Positions 19,561 through 32,093 of a DNA stretch of 64,000 bases are shown in pieces. Below the pieces are notes generated by a model. That model was not told the DNA's origin, ran no database searches, and worked only from the letters and a program-made list of their open reading frames with translations. Position numbers and translations under genes: made by a program. This DNA is from CAWJLS01 sp963843755 (GTDB lineage Bacteria > Acidobacteriota > Thermoanaerobaculia > Multivoradales > DATKCC01), in the NCBI GenBank assembly GCA_963843755.1, contig CAWJLS010000002.1, positions 620,001 through 684,000 on the forward strand, given 5' to 3'. The stretch's first letter is position 1; the number at the start of each line of letters is the position of its first letter.

Positions 19561-21237
19561 TCACTCGGGCAGGGCGGCGTCCGCGGCGATCCGCCCCTCG
19601 GCCCGCAGGTGGCGCAGGTGGGCGATGATCTGGCGCCGGGCCAGCGGCCAGGCCTGGCGCGGGGCGTCGTCGTAGACCTCCGGCAGCATCGCCTCCGGGT
19701 CGTGGGCGCCGGCGTTCCAGGCGGCGAGCACCTTCTCCTCGCGCCAGTGGCGGTGCTCGATGAGCTCCTCGAGCTTGCCCGCGGCATCCAGAATCGCCGG
19801 GCCGTGCCCCGGGAACAGCATGCTCGGACCGGCCTCGTGGACCCGGCGAAGGGAGGCCAGGTAGTCGGCCATGTCGCCCTCGGGCGGGTCGACCACGATG
19901 GTCGAGACGGCGGAGACCAGGTCGCCCGCCAGGAGCGAGCCGAGCCGCTGCTCGTGGAAGCAGAGATGGCCGCGGGCGTGGCCAGGGGTGTGGAGGACGC
20001 GGACCGTCATCCCGTCCGCGAGCTCGATCGTCTCCCCGTCGGCCAGCTCCCGGTCGACCGGAATACCCCGTGCCCGCAGGCGCTCGGCGGTCAGCGGGTG
20101 GGCGGCGACCGGCACGCCGAGGCTCTCGCGGAGCCGGGCGACGGCGCCGACGTGGTCCGGGTGATGGTGGGTCAGCCAGATGGCGGTGACCCGCCGTCCG
20201 AACCGTTCCGGAAGCTCGGCCAGGGCCGCCTCCAGGCGGTCGATCTCCTCCTCCCACGGGGTGCCGGGGTCGACCAGCACGGCCTCGCTGTTGCCCAGCA
20301 CGTAGGCGTTGGTGTGGGCGGCGGGCGGCAGGGTCGGGGTCGGCAGGGGGAAGAGCAGGACACCGGGGCGGAGCTCGATCGCCCGGTGCGGCCCGAGGTT
20401 GGCGTCGGTCGGCTCCCGGAGGAGCGGCAGAACACTCAGCGGGTCGCCGCCGCCGCCCTCGGTGGTGGCGAGAGTCTTGAGGATGTGGACGATCGGCGGC
20501 GCCGCCGTGACCTCGCCGCGCTGCCAGGCGGCGACGGCGTCGGCGGGGCGGATCCAGCCGGCCGCGGCGGCCTCGCCTCCGGCCCGCGGCGTGCCGTCCT
20601 CCGGCCGGTGCTCCATCAGGAAGAACCGGTTGTCGAAACGGATCGGGGCGAACGCGGGGGTCAGCCAGCGGCCGGCGAAGACCAGCCGGGAGGCGTCGAG
20701 GCGGACACCCTGGCCCGAGGCGCCCGAGCCCCACTGGGCCAGCAGCTCGCCGAAGTCGGCCTCCTTCTGCTCGACCGCGTTGCGGGCGTCGTCGAGCCGT
20801 TCGGCCGGCAGCGTGCCGGAGCCCTCGGCCAGCGGCAGCACGCCGGATTCCTCGAACAGCTCTCGCAGGGTGGCGGCGACCAGGCCGTCGATGGCGTCGG
20901 GCGGCAGCGGGTCGAGGCCGGCGGTGAGCGCCGGCGGCAGGGCGCCGCTGACCCGGTCGTTGGCGAGCCCCTGGGGGCGGCCGACGATCCAGCGGGCGTG
21001 CTCGAGCGCCGGGTCGTCCCGCGAGACGGTACCGCCGAGAAAGGCATGCCAGCCGCCCATGAAGCGCATCGCCGGGGCACGCCGGACCCAGAAGACCTCG
21101 AGCTCGCCATCAGGATGGGATGGATCGGGTGGCCGGCGGCGCCAGAGGATGATCGCCGAAGAGGCCCGGACCTTCTCCGGCGGGGGCGTGAACCCGCCCT
21201 GCCCGACCACGCGTTCGTAGAGGTTCCCGTCGCTCAT
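19561..21237 (-). CDS. Fusion protein: Nudix-like domain plus metallo-beta-lactamase-fold hydrolase
   Basis: 558 residues with two enzymatic halves. Residues 20-260 resemble a Nudix hydrolase of the NUDT19 type: MGGWHAFLGGTV opens the fold and TLRELFEESGVL gives the Nudix box, separated by a long insertion as in coenzyme A diphosphatases. Residues 290-558 form an MBL-fold domain with THHHPDHVGA, HTPGHARGH, GDLVSA and FPGHGP, plus a C-terminal helical segment (AHLRHLRAEGRI), as in LACTB2-like nucleases and hydrolases. The order suggests a single enzyme that acts on nucleotide- or CoA-derived substrates; substrate is not evident. Confidence 0.87.
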   Translation of the reverse strand: MSDGNLYERVVGQGGFTPPPEKVRASSAIILWRRRPPDPSHPDGELEVFWVRRAPAMRFMGGWHAFLGGTVSRDDPALEHARWIVGRPQGLANDRVSGALPPALTAGLDPLPPDAIDGLVAATLRELFEESGVLPLAEGSGTLPAERLDDARNAVEQKEADFGELLAQWGSGASGQGVRLDASRLVFAGRWLTPAFAPIRFDNRFFLMEHRPEDGTPRAGGEAAAAGWIRPADAVAAWQRGEVTAAPPIVHILKTLATTEGGGGDPLSVLPLLREPTDANLGPHRAIELRPGVLLFPLPTPTLPPAAHTNAYVLGNSEAVLVDPGTPWEEEIDRLEAALAELPERFGRRVTAIWLTHHHPDHVGAVARLRESLGVPVAAHPLTAERLRARGIPVDRELADGETIELADGMTVRVLHTPGHARGHLCFHEQRLGSLLAGDLVSAVSTIVVDPPEGDMADYLASLRRVHEAGPSMLFPGHGPAILDAAGKLEELIEHRHWREEKVLAAWNAGAHDPEAMLPEVYDDAPRQAWPLARRQIIAHLRHLRAEGRIAADAALPE

Positions 21238-21309
21238 AGGCCGGCCATCTTATCCGGGGACGTCGTACCGCTCGGGGGTGGTGAGGACGTCGATGCCCGG
21301 CGAGGGCGG

Positions 21310-22188
21310 TCAATGAGGTTTGGTCGCAGGTTGAACGGGCACGGCAGCCATCCAGGAGGTCGCGTTGAGGGAGATGAGGAATCGCCCCTGTGCTCCCAGC
21401 TCCTGAGCGGTAGCTTGTGGTGACCGCTCGGTCGATCCGGCGGGAAAGGTCATCAAGCCGCGCGCCTTGTCGAGTCGGAAGAGGCCTCGTAGGGGATGGC
21501 GGAGGTACGTGTTTCCTCCCTGATGGAGGGCCACGCAAAGGAGCAGCACGTCATATCGAAGGGTCCCCGTCGATGCCACGTACTGAGCATCCTCTGGCCG
21601 GGAACCGAGGACCTCGGCGGCTTGCTGCTCGGTCGCGTCGAGATCCATCACCGGCTTCGGGAGACTCTGCCACTCACTCTCCAGGGGGCGATGGATCAGC
21701 GAGTGCACGAGACCGGACTGGCTGACCGCGATGCGGGTGATCTCGATCCCTGTGTTCTGGTCGGTGACGCTCAGCAGGAAGTAGAACGCCTGTTCTCGGT
21801 CAGGTCCGCAGCGAGTCGGCGACCAGTTGACCACGCGGCGGCCCGTCACCTGGGCCCGACCTCCGTCGACGGCCTCGAAGAAGCGGCGCTCAGTCGGTGG
21901 GAGCTCTGAAGGCGTCGTCGCCGCAAAAGCCCGTCGGTGGTAGACGAGAAAGTCCTCCCACGCCTCGGAGACGGAGGAGGGGAAGGGGTGCGGCACGTAC
22001 TCGGGATCTCGAGGATCCTCGATTGCTCTGAGTCTCTTCTCGAACTGGTGCCAGGCGTCTCGGTTCTCATGGGAGCACGGAGCTTCGTCCCAGGCTTGAG
22101 AAGCCTGGGGCAGGCCGAGCAAGAGAAGGCAGCAGAGAGGGACGAGTACGCAACGGGGCAGGTCTGGACTCCTCCTCGGCGTGTTCAT
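21310..22188 (-). CDS. Secreted protein of unknown function
   Basis: 292 residues from the ATG at 22188, which shares one base with the stop of the upstream peptidase-like gene (TGATG). Residues 1-32 form a signal peptide (PRCVLVPLCCLLLLGLPQA) cleaved before WDEAPC. The mature protein is mixed alpha/beta, with no motif I recognise. Base composition is less GC-rich than in neighbouring metabolic genes, in line with an accessory patch that also includes the next gene. Confidence 0.7.
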   Translation of the reverse strand: MNTPRRSPDLPRCVLVPLCCLLLLGLPQASQAWDEAPCSHENRDAWHQFEKRLRAIEDPRDPEYVPHPFPSSVSEAWEDFLVYHRRAFAATTPSELPPTERRFFEAVDGGRAQVTGRRVVNWSPTRCGPDREQAFYFLLSVTDQNTGIEITRIAVSQSGLVHSLIHRPLESEWQSLPKPVMDLDATEQQAAEVLGSRPEDAQYVASTGTLRYDVLLLCVALHQGGNTYLRHPLRGLFRLDKARGLMTFPAGSTERSPQATAQELGAQGRFLISLNATSWMAAVPVQPATKPH

Positions 22189-22736
22189 CAATAGGATGGA
22201 GGGTCGCCGCCTGGGCGTTCGCGGCCACCGCCGACCACGACGGCCTGACCGTAGAGGTTGTAGTTGTTGTACCAGCCGCCGGTCGCGGAGCTGGAGATGA
22301 TCTGCTCGCAGGAATCTCCCGAGAAGGAACACATCTCGTTGAGCCATTCACCGGCATCGTAGTAGCGGTCGGGGCCGATGAGGGGGTCGTGGAAGTACAC
22401 GTAGTCCCATGCATTCATGCCGCCCGTGCCAGGGATCTCATGATGGTGGCCGCCGTCGACGACGCCAGCATGAAAGCTCCCTGCGATTGCCAGTGCTGGG
22501 ATCGAGGTATCGATCGAGGTGATCTGGCGGGCGATGAAGTAGCCCAGGTTGTCGTAGTCGTCAGCGTCCCAGATGGCATCAGAGCCGCTGACGGTGAACG
22601 CACTGACTCCATCCGCGATTCTGTACGAAAACGTGCCGCAGGCGTCGGTCGTACCCGACGGACGGAGTGGATCAGGTAAAGAGGCGATGTCGAGACCAAC
22701 CGGTTGGTCGTCATGGCTCGATTGATTGTATCGCAA
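22188..22736 (-). pseudogene. Truncated C39/papain-like peptidase-like remnant
   Basis: 182 residues from a TTG at 22736, directly preceded by an in-frame TGA. The C-terminal half (AGSFHAGVVDGGHHHEIPGTG, then VYFHDPLIGPDRYYDAGEW) resembles the His-containing half of C39-like peptidases, where His and an Asp/Asn complete the catalytic site. The N-terminal half that should carry the catalytic Cys and a secretion signal is missing; the first 70 residues do not look like it. No frameshift restoring it is visible upstream. I read it as a remnant, but a small intact protein of unknown role cannot be excluded. Confidence 0.5.
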
Positions 22737-23174
22737 TCAGTGGAATACTTAGGTTTCAAGAGGCCGGAGGCATGATCTCCAGCCTTTCGCCTCAGCTTGA
22801 AGCAGTCGATTTCGTGTTGAGCTTGAGGAAACCCCCCTCCCCGGAGATCCGGAGAGGGGGGCGAGGGGTTGAGGTTGGATCTGTGACGTGAGCGGGTCGA
22901 TGGGTCCGGCCCGCCGTGGGTCTCCGATGACCGGGGCGTGGACACGCTCCGGGGAGGCCCGGGGGGTTGGGGAGCGATCGAGTCGTCCCCCTGTTGCTAT
23001 GAGTGTATACGGATCTCGGCATGAATTGGTTTACGGTGCGACCCGATCGGGCTGAATTCGGTGGTTTTCGTCCGATTTCACCTGAGCTCGCCTGATCTCG
23101 AGAGGGATCGGCCCTGCCCGGTCGGAATCGTCCGCGCTCGTCGGCGTCCCCGGGCCTGATAGATTTTGCCGACG
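22737..23174. other. 438-base intergenic region with short hairpins, no convincing gene
   Basis: The space between the peptidase remnant and the CLC channel gene has no convincing gene. At 22723-22739 TGATTG and CAATCA flank TATCG, an inverted repeat straddling the remnant's start. A second hairpin is listed separately. The stretch at 22960-23030 (TTGCTATGAGTGTATACGG) is AT-richer and could hold a promoter for the plus-strand channel gene, but I see no clear -35/-10 pair. Confidence 0.6.
22832..22861. repeat. REP-like C/G hairpin
   Basis: CCCCCCTCCCCGGA and TCCGGAGAGGGGGG pair with one mismatch around a 2-base spacer. The short symmetrical element next to a gene remnant looks like a dispersed REP-type palindrome; other copies would have to be sought outside the window. 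Confidence 0.65.
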
Positions 23175-25352
23175 ATGCCCTTCCGCGCCCCCGCGCTCGT
23201 GCGCCGGTTTCGGGAATGGCGCAGCTCGGCCGAGTTCGCCCTGGCGCGGAAGTTCGGCCTGGCGACGCGCGAGGATCGGCTGTTCCTGCTGGCGATCGGG
23301 GTGGTGGGAGTCCTCTCCGGCATCCTCGGCGTCACGGTCCATCGGCTGATCGACGCCCTCCAGATCCTGCTCTGGGGCTCGCCCGACCTGCTGGCGGCGG
23401 CGCTGCAGGTGCCGCCCTGGCGGGCGTTGGCGGCGCCGGTGGTGGGCGGCCTGCTGATCGCCGTGATCGTGCGGATCAACCGGGCGCCGGCGGAAGGGCC
23501 GGGGATGGGCATCTTGATCGAGTCGGTGGCGCTGCGCGGCGGCCGGGTGCCACCCCGGCCGATCGTGGTCAGCTCCCTGGCCGCCATCGTCACGGTCGGC
23601 AGTGGCGGCTCCCTCGGCCGCGAGGGGCCGATGATCCGGCTGGGCGCGATGATCTCGTCGTGGCTCGGCAGCCGCTTCCGCCTGCCACCCCACCGGGTCA
23701 AGATCCTCGTCGGCTGCGGGGCGGCGGCAGGCCTGGCGGCGGCCTACAACATCCCGATCGGCGGGGCGCTCTTCGCCATGGAGGTGATCCTCGGCAACTT
23801 CGCCCTCCAGATCTTCGGGCCGATCGTCGCCTCCTCCGTGCTCTCGACCCTGATCGCCAGGGCATTCGAGGGCGACGTCCATCGCTTCGCGGTCCCCGGA
23901 TACCAGCTCGAAAGCCACTGGGAGGTGCTGGCCTATGCCGGGCTGGGCGTGATCTGCGCGCTCGCCTCGATCGTCTTCGTCCTGGGGGTGCGGCGCCTGT
24001 CCCGCCGGATCTCCCGGCTCGGACTGCCGGACTGGCTGCGCCCGATCCTCGGCATGGCTCTGTTCGGCGTGGTGGCGCTCCAGGTGCCCCACATCCTGGA
24101 AGGCGGGCAGGAGACGACCAACGCGGTGATCCTGGGGCGGCTGCCGCCGATCTCCGGCATCGCCGGGGGGGTGGACTGGCACCTGAGCTTCCCCATGCTG
24201 CTCCTGGCGCTCGCCGGCATCAAGGTGGTCGCCGTGGCGCTCACCGACGGCTGCGGCGGGGTGGGCGGGAAGTTCACGCCTTCGCTCCTGGTCGGCGCGC
24301 TGGTCGGCGCCGCGTACGGCACCGGCATCAACGCCGTCTGGCCGACCGGCACCTCCGACTACCCCGCCTATGCGGCTGTCGGCATGGCGGCGATCGCGGC
24401 CGGCACCAGCCACGCGCCGATCAGCGCCATCCTCATCCTGTTCGAGTTCACCGGCAACTACGACCTGATCCTGCCGCTGATGGTGGCGTCGATCATCTCG
24501 ACCGTCATCTCGCGCAAGCTCTACCCGTACTCGATCTACACCGAGACGCTGCAACGGGCCGGGGTCGACCTCAACATGCGTCTCGAGGAGGCGGTGCTCG
24601 CCGGGGTGACGGTGCGCGACCTGATGCGCCGGGACCCGGAGACGCTCCGCCCGGCGGACGACTACCCGACGGTCGTCGACCGCTTCTTCTCGGCGCACCG
24701 CCACCGCCTGTTCGTGGTCGGCGACGAGCGGGCGTTCCGGGGGGAGGTGTCGCTCCACGACATCAAGCACGTGCTCGAAGACCCGGCGCAGCTCACGGCG
24801 GTGCTCGCCCACGACCTGACGACCCCGTCGGTCCACCGCCTGCGGCCGGACGAGCGCCTGGACCGGGCGGCGGAGGTGTTCGCCCACTCGGACTACGAGC
24901 GCCTGCCGGTGATCGACGCAGAGGACCGCTTCCTGGGGGTGCTGACCAAGCGGGACCTGCTGGCGGTCTACGCCCAGGAGGTGCTCGGCCGCCAGGCGAT
25001 GCTCGCCACGTTCGTCTCCGACGCCGACGAGGAGGAGACGCGGGACTTCGTCGAGCTGCCGCCGGACTTCACCCTGCGCCTGGTGCCGGTCGGAGCGCCG
25101 ATGGTCGGGCAGACCCTGGCGGAGGCCCAGCTCCCCCGGTTGTACGGGGTCCGGGTGATCGAGATCAAGCGCGGCGAGGGGCTGCGCGAGGACCGGGTGA
25201 TCCCCGGAGGGGAGACGGTGTTCGAGGCCGGGGACCGGCTGATCGTGCTCGGTCCGACCGAGGAGGTCGAGCGGTTGGAGCGCGACGCCGGCGCGTCCGG
25301 TCCGGCAGCGAAGGGCGCGACGGAGGCCGACGCGATGCGGGAGATCGACTGA
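23175..25352 (+). CDS. CLC-family chloride channel/transporter with CBS pair and TrkA_C domain
   Basis: 725 residues from the ATG at 23175. Residues about 35-435 are a CLC core: GSGGSLGREGP carries the gating Glu, AAAYNIPIGGALFAMEV follows, and DGCGGVGGKFTPSLLVGA is the chloride-site motif. Residues 475-600 hold two CBS domains (TVRDLMRRDPETLRPADDYP; HDLTTPSVHRLRPDER) that in other CLCs bind adenine nucleotides. The last 100 residues, ending GDRLIVLGPTEEVERLER, form a TrkA_C (RCK C-terminal) ligand-binding domain. CLC plus CBS is common; an added TrkA_C tail gives a second possible ligand site. A TTG at 23166 would add three residues. Confidence 0.92.
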   Translation: MPFRAPALVRRFREWRSSAEFALARKFGLATREDRLFLLAIGVVGVLSGILGVTVHRLIDALQILLWGSPDLLAAALQVPPWRALAAPVVGGLLIAVIVRINRAPAEGPGMGILIESVALRGGRVPPRPIVVSSLAAIVTVGSGGSLGREGPMIRLGAMISSWLGSRFRLPPHRVKILVGCGAAAGLAAAYNIPIGGALFAMEVILGNFALQIFGPIVASSVLSTLIARAFEGDVHRFAVPGYQLESHWEVLAYAGLGVICALASIVFVLGVRRLSRRISRLGLPDWLRPILGMALFGVVALQVPHILEGGQETTNAVILGRLPPISGIAGGVDWHLSFPMLLLALAGIKVVAVALTDGCGGVGGKFTPSLLVGALVGAAYGTGINAVWPTGTSDYPAYAAVGMAAIAAGTSHAPISAILILFEFTGNYDLILPLMVASIISTVISRKLYPYSIYTETLQRAGVDLNMRLEEAVLAGVTVRDLMRRDPETLRPADDYPTVVDRFFSAHRHRLFVVGDERAFRGEVSLHDIKHVLEDPAQLTAVLAHDLTTPSVHRLRPDERLDRAAEVFAHSDYERLPVIDAEDRFLGVLTKRDLLAVYAQEVLGRQAMLATFVSDADEEETRDFVELPPDFTLRLVPVGAPMVGQTLAEAQLPRLYGVRVIEIKRGEGLREDRVIPGGETVFEAGDRLIVLGPTEEVERLERDAGASGPAAKGATEADAMREID

Positions 25353-25491
25353 CGGCGCGGCCCCCGCAGGATGGGCTGGACGGGGCCGGTGAGAGCGGCG
25401 AGATCGCCGAGAGCGGGGCGCGCTGGGCGTAGTGGACGCGCTGAGCGAGGTAGGCTCGGCGGCCGATGGAGGCCAAGGGAGGCTGATCGAG

Positions 25492-25785
25492 ATGACGCGA
25501 CGGGACGACGGAGACGGGGCGCCGGGAGGCGGTGGCGGCGGTGGCGGCGGTGACGGCGGAAGGGGCGGAAGCGGGCAGGAGGCGCTCGCCGCGCTGGGTG
25601 CCCCGGCGGGCCTGTGCGCCGCCTGCCGCCACGCCTCGGTCTTGTCGTCGAGGTCGAGCACCTTCCTGCGCTGCGGCATGGCGGAGATCGACCCGTCGTT
25701 CCCGAAGTACCCCGGGCTGCCGGTCGTCTCCTGCCGTGGCTACGATCCCGTCCCGGGCGGGGCGGGAGGGGCCATCCCCGCCTGA
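25492..25785 (+). CDS. Small protein with zinc-ribbon-like cysteines
   Basis: 97 residues from the ATG at 25492, chosen because GGGAGG lies about 10 bases upstream; a GTG at 25432 would add 20 residues. The first 40 residues are Gly/Asp/Arg low complexity. The C-terminal half holds CAACRHA, a later RCGMA, and SCRGYDP, so four Cys are spaced as in a small metal-binding domain. The motif LCAACRHA resembles small conserved proteins seen in other bacteria, but I cannot name a family. Confidence 0.6.
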   Translation: MTRRDDGDGAPGGGGGGGGGDGGRGGSGQEALAALGAPAGLCAACRHASVLSSRSSTFLRCGMAEIDPSFPKYPGLPVVSCRGYDPVPGGAGGAIPA

Positions 25786-25863
25786 CACCGAGAACGACCC
25801 TCGACCGCCGCGCAACGAGTGGTGGTTTGCTCCAGGGCGCCACGAGTCCACCATCCCACTGCC

Positions 25864-27060
25864 CTACCGGTACTTGGACAAGAACCGCCGGTCGATCCGG
25901 TCCTTGAGCTTCCAGGCCCAGCGCCCGTGGGCCACGAAGCCCCGCCAGCGCAGCAGCGCCTTGCCGTCGGCGGTGTTGAGGATCGACAGGAACTCCCGCT
26001 GCGGCCGGTAGGCGGGGAAGCGGGAGCTCCCGTCGAGCGCGGCACGCAGGCTCTGCCACAGGAGCGGCGCCTGGCGGACCGCGAAGACGCCGGCCTTGGG
26101 CGTCTCCGGCCGGTCGGCGAGGCTGACGCAGTCGCCGGCGCCGAAGATGCGCTCGTCGGCGGGGGAGCGGAGGGTCTCGTCCACCAGCAGGAAGCCGCGC
26201 TCGTCGGTCGGCCGGTCGATGGTGGCGAGGAGCGGCGGCGGCGCGGCGCCGGTGACCCAGACCGTCAGGCCGGCGGGCAGGGTGGACGCGCGGCCGAGGG
26301 CTTCGATCTCGACCCCGTCGGCGGTGACCGCCGTGACTCTCGTGCGGCAGCGGATGTCGATGCCGCGCTCTTCGAGCACCGTGCGCGCCCGGTCGTGGAC
26401 CTTGGACGACTCGCCGGGGAGGATGCGCGGCCCGGCCTCGATCAGGGTCACCGCGTCCTCGTCCGCCACCCGGGGCCGTGCCCGGTCGAGGGCGGTGGCG
26501 ACGGCGCAGGTGACCTCGACCCCGGCCGCGCCGCCGCCGACGATCACAGCCCGCCGCCCTTCCACCCCTTGCGCGGTGCGCTCGGCCGGTCGCGCGGCCA
26601 GGGCGTCGATCCGGTGGCGGAGCGTCCGCGCCTCCTGGATCGGCTTGACCACCGCCGCGTGGTCGAGGACGCCGGGCGTGTCCTCCCCCAGGGTCCGGGA
26701 GCCGACGTTGAGCGAGACCAGGTCGTAGGGGATGCGTTCGGTCGATCCTCCCGGAGCGCTTCCGGGCTCGGCTCCGGCCTCGACCACGACCTCCCGGCGG
26801 TCGCTCTCGACCGCGGTCGCCCGCCCCGGGACCAGCCGCCCACCGGCCCGCTCGACCAGGGGCGCCACCTCGACCGCGATCTCGTCCTCCCGGTAGGCGC
26901 CGTAGAGATAGCCCGGGACCATGCCGGAGTAGAGCTGGCGCCGGGAGGCGGAGACCACCGTCAGGTCGACCGGCGGATGGTTCTCTTCCGCGAGGCGCCG
27001 GAGCACCTCCAGGTGGGCGTGGCCCGCGCCGACCAGGACGAGGCGACAGGGGGTGGGCAT
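25864..27060 (-). CDS. FAD-dependent pyridine nucleotide oxidoreductase, SelD-associated type
   Basis: 398 residues from the ATG at 27060. The FAD-binding motif is VLVGAGHAHLEVLRR, the NAD(P)H motif is VIVGGGAAGVEV, and the second FAD signature is DERIFGAGDCVSL. The AGHAHLEVL N-terminus is the hallmark of the family often found fused to, or next to, selenophosphate synthase (SelD). It is related to type II NADH dehydrogenases, and no redox-active Cys pair is seen. There is no SelD gene in this window. It diverges from carB with 54 bases between them. Confidence 0.88.
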   Translation of the reverse strand: MPTPCRLVLVGAGHAHLEVLRRLAEENHPPVDLTVVSASRRQLYSGMVPGYLYGAYREDEIAVEVAPLVERAGGRLVPGRATAVESDRREVVVEAGAEPGSAPGGSTERIPYDLVSLNVGSRTLGEDTPGVLDHAAVVKPIQEARTLRHRIDALAARPAERTAQGVEGRRAVIVGGGAAGVEVTCAVATALDRARPRVADEDAVTLIEAGPRILPGESSKVHDRARTVLEERGIDIRCRTRVTAVTADGVEIEALGRASTLPAGLTVWVTGAAPPPLLATIDRPTDERGFLLVDETLRSPADERIFGAGDCVSLADRPETPKAGVFAVRQAPLLWQSLRAALDGSSRFPAYRPQREFLSILNTADGKALLRWRGFVAHGRWAWKLKDRIDRRFLSKYR

Positions 27061-27114
27061 CGCCCCTGAGTATAGACACGCTGGGCGGTCGCGGCGGGAT
27101 AGACTCGCCGCGCC

Positions 27115-30345
<3,231 letters not shown>

Positions 30346-30519
30346 CCCCGACAACTTGACGCGACCCCCGGACAGGGGGGTCTGCCGACCCCCGCCCCAC
30401 GGGGCGGAGGCACCGGTTCGCACACCTGATTAGAATGGACTCGGTGTGTCGTGTGCGTTCGATCCGTGCCCGGCTCACGTCCTCATGCTCTGCTTCAGAC
30501 CGACACCGGGAGGGATTCC

Positions 30520-31917
30520 ATGACCGACACCAGGATCGAAAAAGACAGCCTCGGCGAGATCGAGGTTCCCGCGGATTCGTACTACGGCGCCCAGACCGAA
30601 CGGGCACGCCAGAACTTCCCCGTCTCCGGCCTCCGCTTTCCCCGCCGGTTCATCGCCGCCATGGGGATGATCAAGCGTGAGGCGGCGGTGATCAACGCCG
30701 AGACCGGCATCGTCGAGCAGCACATCGCCGACGCCATCGTCCAGGCGGCCGAGGAGGTGATCGCCGGCAAGCACGACAAGGACTTCGTCGTCGACATCTT
30801 CCAGACCGGCTCCGGCACCTCGACCAACATGAACACCAACGAGGTGATCGGCAACCGGGCGATCGAGATCCTCGGCGGCACGGTCGGCTCGAAGAGCCCG
30901 GTCCACCCGAACGACCACGTCAACGCCGGCCAGTCCTCGAACGACTCGATCCCGACCGCGATCCACGTCTCCGCCTACACCGCGATCGCCGACGACCTCG
31001 AGCCGGCTCTCGAGGTGCTGGCGGCCTCGCTCGAGCGCAAGGCGAGCGAGTTCGACGACGTGGTCAAGATCGGCCGCACCCACCTCCAGGACGCGGTGCC
31101 CGTGCGGCTGGGCCAGGAGTTCTCGGGCTACGCCCAGCAGGTCAGGAACGGCATCGCCCGCCTCGAGTCGGCGCGGGTCCGCCTGGCCGAGCTGGCCCTC
31201 GGCGGCACGGCCGTCGGCACCGGCCTCAACGCCCGCCCCGGCTTCGCCGACGGCGTCATCGCCCGCCTCGCCGAGCGCACCGGCTACCCCTTCAAGCCGG
31301 CGCCCAACAAGTTCGAGGCCCTGGCCGCCAAAGACGCCTGCGTCGAGGCCTCCGGCGCGCTCAAGACCGTCGCCGCCTCGCTCCGCAAGATCGCCAACGA
31401 CATCCGCTGGCTCGGCTCCGGCCCCCGCTGCGGCATCGGCGAGATCAGCCTGCCCGCGCTCCAGCCGGGAAGCTCCATCATGCCGGGCAAGGTCAACCCC
31501 GTCATCGCCGAGTCGGTGATCATGGTCGCCGCCCAGGTCATGGGCAACGACACGACCATCGGCATCTCCGGCATGCTCGGCAACTTCGAGCTCAACGTCA
31601 TGATGCCGGTGCTCGCCTACAACCTGCTCCAGTCGGTCGACATCCTCGCCAACGCCTCGCGCATGCTGGCCGAGAAATGCGTCGACGGCCTCGAAGCGGA
31701 CCGGAACCGGGCCGAAGAGCTGGTCGAGCAGTCCCTCGCCCTGGTCACCTCCCTGGCGCCGAAGATCGGCTACGACAAGGCCGCCAAAGTCGCCAAGACC
31801 GCCTACGCCGAAGGCCGTACAGTGCGCGAGGTGTGCGAGGAGATGAACGTCCTGCCGAAGGACGAGCTCGACGAGGTTCTCGATGCCCGGAAGATGACCG
31901 AGGGGGGGATTCTGTAG
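30520..31917 (+). CDS. fumC: Fumarate hydratase class II
   Basis: 465 residues from the ATG at 30520 (GGGAGGG at 30508-30514). It interconverts fumarate and malate in the TCA cycle as a homotetramer. The family signature GSSIMPGKVNPVIAE is present, as are TGSGTSTNMNTNEV and the GRTHLQDAVPVRLGQEF catalytic stretch. Length matches class II, iron-independent enzymes. It stands as a single gene, preceded by a GC hairpin (30363-30382) after carB and followed by a 176-base space before a convergent gene. Confidence 0.97.
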   Translation: MTDTRIEKDSLGEIEVPADSYYGAQTERARQNFPVSGLRFPRRFIAAMGMIKREAAVINAETGIVEQHIADAIVQAAEEVIAGKHDKDFVVDIFQTGSGTSTNMNTNEVIGNRAIEILGGTVGSKSPVHPNDHVNAGQSSNDSIPTAIHVSAYTAIADDLEPALEVLAASLERKASEFDDVVKIGRTHLQDAVPVRLGQEFSGYAQQVRNGIARLESARVRLAELALGGTAVGTGLNARPGFADGVIARLAERTGYPFKPAPNKFEALAAKDACVEASGALKTVAASLRKIANDIRWLGSGPRCGIGEISLPALQPGSSIMPGKVNPVIAESVIMVAAQVMGNDTTIGISGMLGNFELNVMMPVLAYNLLQSVDILANASRMLAEKCVDGLEADRNRAEELVEQSLALVTSLAPKIGYDKAAKVAKTAYAEGRTVREVCEEMNVLPKDELDEVLDARKMTEGGIL

Positions 31918-32093
31918 GGGTAGACATTGCGCTCGGCAGGTCCGGCAGACGGCAGGTCCAGCAAAGGACAGCGCTGCTCGGATGGCCCTTTGAGGGGCGG
32001 CCACTCAGTCGAGGCAATGCTAGTGAGGAGTGGAGGGAGCGCTATCGGGCCGAGGACAGTACCGCTGGCCTCGGCCCGGAACAGAGAGAGGGC

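Noticed and set aside
22415..22945. 176-codon frame overlapping the peptidase remnant, considered as its missing N-terminal half
   Set aside because: Its translation is Arg/Ser/Pro-rich with no catalytic Cys context or signal peptide, so it does not restore the peptidase.
23031..25679. 882-codon open frame on the minus strand
   Set aside because: It lies antisense to the CLC channel gene, and its product is rich in Arg, His, Asp, Gln and Pro without any domain. This is a GC-rich shadow frame.
30363..30408. GC hairpins after carB as an intrinsic terminator
   Set aside because: GACCCCC/GGGGGTC and CCCC/GGGG stems are present, but no T-run follows, so I mention them only in passing.
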